Source: Proales similis (lineage: Eukaryota > Rotifera > Eurotatoria > Ploima > Proalidae). Taken from it: a stretch of DNA of 64,000 bases. Position 1 is the first letter of the stretch, and every line of letters begins with the position of its first letter. Shown here piece by piece: positions 58,132-64,000 of the stretch. The stretch spans positions 1,922,001-1,986,000 of the forward strand of contig JAGVRJ010000006.1 in NCBI GenBank assembly GCA_019059635.1. The letters are read 5' to 3'. Both the position numbers and the translations under genes were made by a program. The notes under the pieces are model-generated. The model was given only the letters and a program-made list of their open reading frames with translations. It did not search any database and had not been told where the DNA came from.

Positions 58132-61100
58132 TCAGTCGGTGTTGAGCTGCAGCAAGATGTTGTCCGCTTCGTCTTGCAACATTTCCAGCCTTTGCTTGAG
58201 AAGCGACTGAAAGTTGATGTTTTGGTTTGAAAGCTTTTAAATAGCGAGAGAAAGAAGATTTACTTTTGCTGACTTGACTATTCTCTTGGCCATGGTCAAC
58301 GGCAGATTTTTGAGTCGCTCGCTCAAATCAGTGTCGCGACTGGTGGCGATTATTTCGATCGTCTTAAAGCCGGCGGTGTAGAGCTGCTTGGCTCGAGCGG
58401 TCTTGACGCCGTCAAGTTCTAGCAAAGGCGTGAGTTCGATTGGCGAACAGTTGAACTGAAGGCGTCGAATGAAATCGGACAGGAGATTTTTATACGGCCA
58501 GAACTCGTCCAAATGCTCACAAAAGTGAAGGACGCCGCTGGTGAACGACGCGGCCGACTGCGTGATTTGTTGAACGAAGCCACGATCGAGCTGAAATTCG
58601 GCAGCAACCTTCCAAATCAAATTGTTCGATTTCCACAGCTCGTAGATGACCAAAGTCATGTAGAAGCGCTTTATAATCGACTCGTCCACCTTTTTGGCCT
58701 GAAAACCGATTTAGGTCGAGTTTGAGTTTAGTTTGCTGATTGTTCAATCCAACCATGGCTTGGGCCTGAAAGCGGCGTTTTTGGATGCATTCTTCGGGAA
58801 CGCCGATTATCCGCGCGCAATTTATCTCATCCTCGTTCAAGTTGCAGTACTTGAAGAACGAAATGGAACGGTCAATTTCGAGTTGATTAATTAACGAAGA
58901 ACAAGGGCTAATTCACCTTTCGCGCGTACAAATCGTAATCGAGTTTGTTCAAGTAATTCGCTAGTTCGTACGGAGTGCATAAATAGAGCAAATGTAAACA
59001 CGAGGAAAGAACGATGTGTTTGAGGCCACATTCAAGATCTTTGTACAACTGGTTTACATAGTCGAGGTCGACGTTGCCCTTGATTGCCGACATGCCGAGT
59101 TTGGTGATTTCAAACTGACAATAGTAGAACAGGCGTTCGTCATTCTGGCTGCCGTTCGGGTCTTCGACTACTTTGATGAGTTTGTGCTCAATGAGATACT
59201 TGAGCGCGCTCGATATAAGGTAGAACTCGCAGGGCACTATTTTGGCCAGATTGGACTCGGCCTCAAGGTTGCTCGAGTGCTCTTCGTAGAAATCGATGAT
59301 GCGCTGCCGCTGCTGCCGATAGAATAATGTTTGCTTGAAAAATAGAAGAAGCTGCGAGCCGAAATGAGCCAGATTGAGGCCAATCAGAGAGAGAACAAGC
59401 GTGCGAGTGGCTTTTGAGTTCTCGCATTCGAACGAAGACTCGCAGTTTTTCATCGGTCCGCTTATCAGATCGAACACTCGCTGCTTGTCGGGCTTCTTGA
59501 ATAGCAGTATTGACTCGCCTTGGCTGCTGCCGAGGCCGGCACGGCCTGCGCGCCCCACCATTTGTTTATAATGATGCAACGATACGAACTCGGCGGCAAC
59601 ATATGGCGAACGGATTATCACCCTTTTGGCAGGCAGATTGACGCCGGCCGCGAGCGTCGACGTGCATGTTATTACACAGAGAACACCATCGCGATAAGCC
59701 TGTTCGATGAGCTGCCTCTCCTCAGAGGTAAGACCCGAGTGGTGGTACGAAATGCCAAACTGAATACACTGCCTAAGGACCGGGCAAATATTGTTTGAGT
59801 TCTCCTCTTTCAGCTCGGCAAACAGCTTGAGCTTGAGCGCTCGCTTGTGCTGCTTCAGCTCGGCTGGAAGATGCTGAGCCAGCAGCGAGGCCACATTTTC
59901 ACAGTTCTTTTTGGTCGGACAAAAGACTAGACACGACTCGTCGGGAATGACCTCCTTTACCAAGCTGACCAGACCGTCCGGGTCGTTTTTGCGCTCTTCA
60001 GGCGAACAAGAGCTCAGGTCGAGCGTGCGACTCAGCTTCATGAACGAGTCGTCGTCGCACAGGTTTATCTTACTCTTATCGATCTCGAGTATTTGATTCT
60101 CCAGCTTGACGTATTCCTTCAGCTCGACCGGACGAAAGTTGCGCTCGTAGAGATAGGCGCCCATGAACTCGGCCACTTCGTGCTTGTTTTGCAGAGTGGC
60201 AGTGGTGGCCACTATTTGAATTGGCACCTGTTTCTTATCGCATTTGAGAAAATGCTGCTCAGAGCAGTATTTGATCTTTGCCAGTATCATTTCGTAGATG
60301 CAGCCTCGCGAGCCATCGCCGATCATATGCACTTCGTCGGCAACGAGCAGGCCTATTTCCTGACTCAGGCGATCTGTTTCCACCAGCGAGTTGATCAGAC
60401 TGTGCGCCTTTTCTATTGTGCATATGAAGAGCGAGCATTTGCTGCGGGCCATTTGACGTTTGACCGGCGGAATGCTGCCCTTCACGCCCGCATACTCTTC
60501 CACATAAAAGTCTAAATGCTCGCCAAACGGCTGCATGAGCTGCACTTTCTCTTGCACAATGCTCACGAACGGCAGCACGAATATGCAGTTCTTCCTGCGC
60601 TTCAGCAAGCAGTGCAGAATGAGCATTTCGGCAACCAGAGTCTTGCCACCGCTCGTCGGCGACAGATACAACAAATTCTGAAGCGACTTGTCGGTCGCGT
60701 TCTTCTCGGCCGCTTGGTACTTTTCAAGCATGATCGTGAGCAACTCGTGCTGCCACTCGTAGAGCGACCCGATGCGCCTATATTGCTTCAAAAGCTCCTT
60801 GACTTTTAGCGGCAGACAGTAGAATGTGTTGTTGCGTCTATCAAGCTCCTCGATCGATTCGATTTTCACCGGCCTCGCCTCGTTCTCTCTGGGCGCCAGT
60901 GGCTTGGGTGTCGGCGTCGGCAACGTGCTGGCCAGTGTGGTCTCCAGAAACCGCTTTCGCTTGACCTGAGTGTCCTCCATTTCGTCTTGGGTCGATTGGG
61001 TTAAACCGTTCGAACTTGACACGAGTGAAAGGCTCGAACGCTTTCTGTTTGTGCTGCCGCCATCCGGGCCCTTGTAAACGCCGTCCTCGTCTTTCTGGCA

Positions 61101-61283
61101 TTCCACTCTTTGATTACTCGCTGCTATTGGCCAAGCATTCTCTTGGTCAAGGCTCTGGTCTATTATCGAACAGAGCAAGGCCGCTTCTTCCTTTTCTCTT
61201 TCTATTTCGTCTCTTTTCAACTCATCTTCGCTGCGAAAGCAGCTCAAATACGACTCGTAGTCGAACGCTTTTTTATTCGTCAT
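58132..61283 (-). CDS. HELQ: Helicase POLQ-like, DNA repair helicase
   Basis: Superfamily 2 Ski2-like 3'-5' helicase acting at stalled forks with RAD51 paralogs. One very long exon (61283 to about 58916) followed by three small ones. The N-terminal 150 residues are disordered and charged. Motif I is LSPTSGGKTLVAEM, Ia FVLPFVSIVQEK, then EEYAGVKGSIPPVKRQ and TIEKAHSLINSLVE, both HELQ-specific. Motif II is DEVH (DELH in human), in VADEVHMIGDGSRG; motif III is ATTATL. CLVFCPTKKNCENVASLLAQ, GISYHHSGLTSEERQLIEQA, TSTLAAGVNLPAKRVIIRSP and YKQMVGRAGRAG are motifs IV-VI. The C-terminal exons give the winged-helix and helix-hairpin-helix part (GVLHFCEHLDEFWPYKNLL, GVKTARAKQLYTAGFKTIE). The stop is at 58132. 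No polymerase domain follows, excluding POLQ. Confidence 0.95.
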
Positions 61284-63789
61284 TTGTGGCGTCGACCTCC
61301 AACTCGACCACTCGAGCACTTGAGAGCAATCAGACTGATATTTTTCTTTCTGTCTCTCATTGCACTCTCAGCCGAGTTGCTCACATTCAATGCAAACGAG
61401 AGCGCACGCCACACTCTTTTTTTTTTTTGAATTCTCCTCAGTCACAAAGCCCACTCAAACAATTATTTCTTTCCATTTTTTGTCATTTACTCGTCAGCCG
61501 TTCGCCGCGAATAAAATTAGTTCGATGATCGACGCACCTGGCAACCGATGATTTCAATCGAATTTGAGAGGCCAACTTTGCTTGTCAACTTTGACCTGCT
61601 CAGGTGAGGCGGGTCGCTTCAAATCTCTTCGAATATTGCGGCTCGTCGAATTGCATAATTTATTTGCAACATTTTGTGACCAGCGTGTACGAGTGTGGCA
61701 CGACAATTCAAATGTGGCTCGGCGACTGCTGCCGGTGCTTAATGGCGGCATGCTTGCGTGTCTTGAATGCATAATCATGCAACTATTATGCGAACGTTTT
61801 GAAAGGAAACCAAGCGCCTAGCTCCCATTAAAGGAAAAGAGGCTGCATAATATTAGCCGAGCCAAGACAATCGGGATATCAAGAAGAGACCAAACCGAGA
61901 GAGGGAGAGCGACCCTGTTTCTTTCATTCGCTCTGTGTGCCTCTCTGTCTGTGTCTATTTGTGTGTTCTGTGTTATCATGTTGTGTGGTTCGAGTTGAGC
62001 GCCAATAAGCTGCGAATGCTTTCATTCTCTTGTCGCCATGCGAGAGCAGTTGTACAAGCGGGCCAAGTGCAGCCGCTTGCCAATTAAATGCTTATTGGCG
62101 CCTGGCCTTATCTGCCCGGCCTAGCCGTGACGATAGAGGCGCTAGACGCTGGCCGGCCGCCGAGAATAGGCGAAATTGGGTCCTATTTGTTTTTGTGTGC
62201 AAATTAAAGGGCATCCATTCATACATTTGCCAGCCGCTCACGATCGAGACGCGTCGCTCGCGGGCAGCATTTATAATTCACTTTGGCTGGCGACAGCCTT
62301 GAACGCCTCTTGTGTTTGTCACCTCATTTTATTTTCAATAGTTTACTAAGTCGGTCGCCGTCGATCTTGTTGTCATCATAGTCATCGTAGTCTGAGCCGT
62401 CGCCACCACCTTGAGCGCCACTTTCGAGGCCATTGTCGAGCACAATTCAAGATAAAATGCAAATTTCGAACGCATTTTTAGCCAAAGCCATAACGCTGCT
62501 GCTGCTCATTGCTGCCGCTGATGCTTATCTAACGAGCTTGTGATTAATCGGCTCAAATGATTAACTTTTGCCCGTCACGGCGTTCACTTTGTGCTCCTCC
62601 AAAGTGGCTACTAGCCATCGCTGCTCACTTGTCTGCTTGACTGCCCGATCAATTATGATATCAAGTATCGACTCAGCGCAGTAGCTCTCATCGTTTTGAC
62701 TTTTAAGCGCTCAAAGCAGAAATCATCATCGAGCGGTTCACTGGCCTCTCAGTGCACTCGCTCGCTCTGCTCCTATTGCTTCTCAATCAAAATTAATCAT
62801 TTCTTCTGCAAGCCGCCAACTCGCCTCTTCTAATGAATTTTGGTTTATTAGCAAGAGAGCCGAGCCGCGCAAACAAGTCGGCCAGCGGCGCAGGTGTGCT
62901 CGTTAGAAAGCCATATGACGAGTTGACGCAGTGAGAGAATGAATAAACGTCCGGCCGGTCGCTAGCTCGGTGGCTCCAATTGGCGCTTGCGGCACGTTAA
63001 ATAATTAGGCGACTTGTAAGAATAAATTGACTTGTAATCGAGAGATGAAGCTGCGTTATGATTATGACCAGCATTGGGTCGTCAACAACAAGCACCGCCA
63101 CCATTGTATGGTCGACCGTTTGGGCACACGCCCTGCCCACACACACACACACCCGGTCGTTTGAAGCTCACACAATCTTACTTCCTCTGCTCGCTCGATA
63201 AGCCGCGGCCGAAGCGAGGCCACTTGAGCTCAACGCTAGCTCGCAAGCATATGAGATTATCCAATATTAAATATTTAGCTTGTTTGTGAGCGAGCGAGCT
63301 AGTCGGCAAGCGAACTGGCTAGCACAGATAGAAAAAGAGAGCAAGCTAGACCGAGTTGAGAGACGACGACTTTTACTAATGAATTTGCTTCAATCAGCTT
63401 GAGCCAACAATAAACAAGACAATTGTTTGATGGCGGCTGCAGTGGTTGCCTAAACCACCACGATGGTGATTCTTGTGTAGGACGATTGTTGCTCGAGCGA
63501 GTGAAAGTGCGAGTGATTGGCCGTGGCCCGATTGGTTGTTGGCCCGATGATCGTGTTCCTTTCATCTTTTAACTCAACTCTCATCATGTGTTCGTTTAAA
63601 TTAGATCATAATAGATAGATTTATGAGAACGCTCTTCAACTTCTTATTTTACGTAATTCAATAGCGCGCTTGCACGCCGCCGCTCGTTTCCTTAAGGGCT
63701 CGACCCAATTTATTGTTCTCTCTCTCTCTTACTCTTCCTCTGCGTTGCGTGGGAGTCTTGCGAAGTACAAAGTTAACCGCAACCAAACC
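61284..63789. other. Intergenic region upstream of HELQ and the last gene
   Basis: About 2.5 kb without a convincing gene. It contains CA-rich (63140-63153) and CT-rich (63718-63731) runs, and GC-rich segments near 62120-62160. The right end should hold the promoter of the plus-strand gene starting at 63790. Confidence 0.5.
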
Positions 63790-64000
63790 ATGGAACAGTG
63801 CAGAGTCATGCAGACTTACTTGAACTTTTGCCGGTCCGATCAGTTCGAGTATGTAATGCAGGACGATTTTAATGTAAGTGCAAGACACATTCGCCGTCCA
63901 TCGGCATCTATTGAATCGATTGGAATTGGACAGAAACTGCGCGAAGTAACCGACCGCCTGCGCCAACTCAAGTCATGTCAGGAAGGCGAGAAAGGACCGA
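63790..64000 (+). CDS. N-terminal exons of an unidentified gene (continues past window end)
   Basis: Exon 1, 63790-63873, encodes 28 residues from a clear ATG (MEQCRVMQTYLNFCRSDQFE, YVMQDDFN) and ends at a strong GTAAGT donor. The intron is 60 bases. Exon 2 starts at 63934 in phase (KLREVTDRLRQLKSCQEGEK) and runs off the window. The two exons read on without a stop, and the charged helical sequence would suit a coiled coil. Too short to assign. Confidence 0.55.
   Translation, partial: MEQCRVMQTYLNFCRSDQFEYVMQDDFNVSARHIRRPSASIESIGIGQKLREVTDRLRQLKSCQEGEKGP

Overview
This window is a piece of a compact animal (bilaterian) nuclear genome. The genes are intron-split with GT-AG introns mostly about 50-70 bases long, AATAAA-type poly(A) signals follow many stop codons, and nearly every product has a clear metazoan family: SoxB HMG factor, nicotinic receptor subunit, germ cell-less, AMP deaminase, HELQ, ERI1, VAMP4 and Tim proteins. 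Flagellum- or cilium-associated families (LRRIQ3, an AK5-type adenylate kinase) suggest an animal that still makes motile axonemes. Tiny introns and dense packing fit a small-bodied species with a reduced genome; a compact spiralian such as a dinophilid annelid is one guess, but the sequence does not fix the species. I saw no prokaryotic features, CRISPR array, transposase or viral gene.

Layout. 1-1236 (+) is the 3' part of a germ cell-less (GMCL1) gene, converging on an AK5-type adenylate kinase (minus, 1345-3658). A miR-9/miR-79-like hairpin lies between the AK5 N-terminal exon and its first kinase exons. LRRIQ3 and ERI1 follow on the minus strand. ERI1 is divergent from CACYBP (+). ACOT13, VAMP4 and WDR45 form a minus-strand run (10.8-14.0 kb). 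On the plus strand come a non-alpha nicotinic receptor subunit (15.4-17.6 kb), PGM3 (19.2-21.4 kb), AMP deaminase (21.9-26.0 kb) and TIMM13. An ESCRT-I MVB12 gene (minus) is divergent from an intronless small heat-shock protein (+). Two tandem kynurenine aminotransferase genes (minus, 29.5-33.4 kb) share a nearly identical exon. An LRR protein follows (+, 33.7-35.4 kb).

A SoxB gene (minus, 36.5-38.4 kb) sits beside about 12 kb without recognisable genes (38.4-50.5 kb). That is very unusual in this dense window and probably holds developmental regulatory DNA. After it come an unidentified minus-strand gene, PAM16, a tandem array of three claudin-like four-membrane-segment genes (52.8-56.3 kb) and the repair helicase HELQ (58.1-61.3 kb). 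The window ends in the first exons of an unidentified plus-strand gene.

Most genes are unrelated housekeeping or neuronal genes rather than a pathway cluster. Functional pairs include TIMM13 and PAM16 (mitochondrial import), VAMP4, MVB12 and WDR45 (membrane traffic and autophagy), and AK5 with AMP deaminase (adenine nucleotide balance). Gene ends and introns were inferred by reading splice sites and matching remembered family sequences; no alignment program was run.
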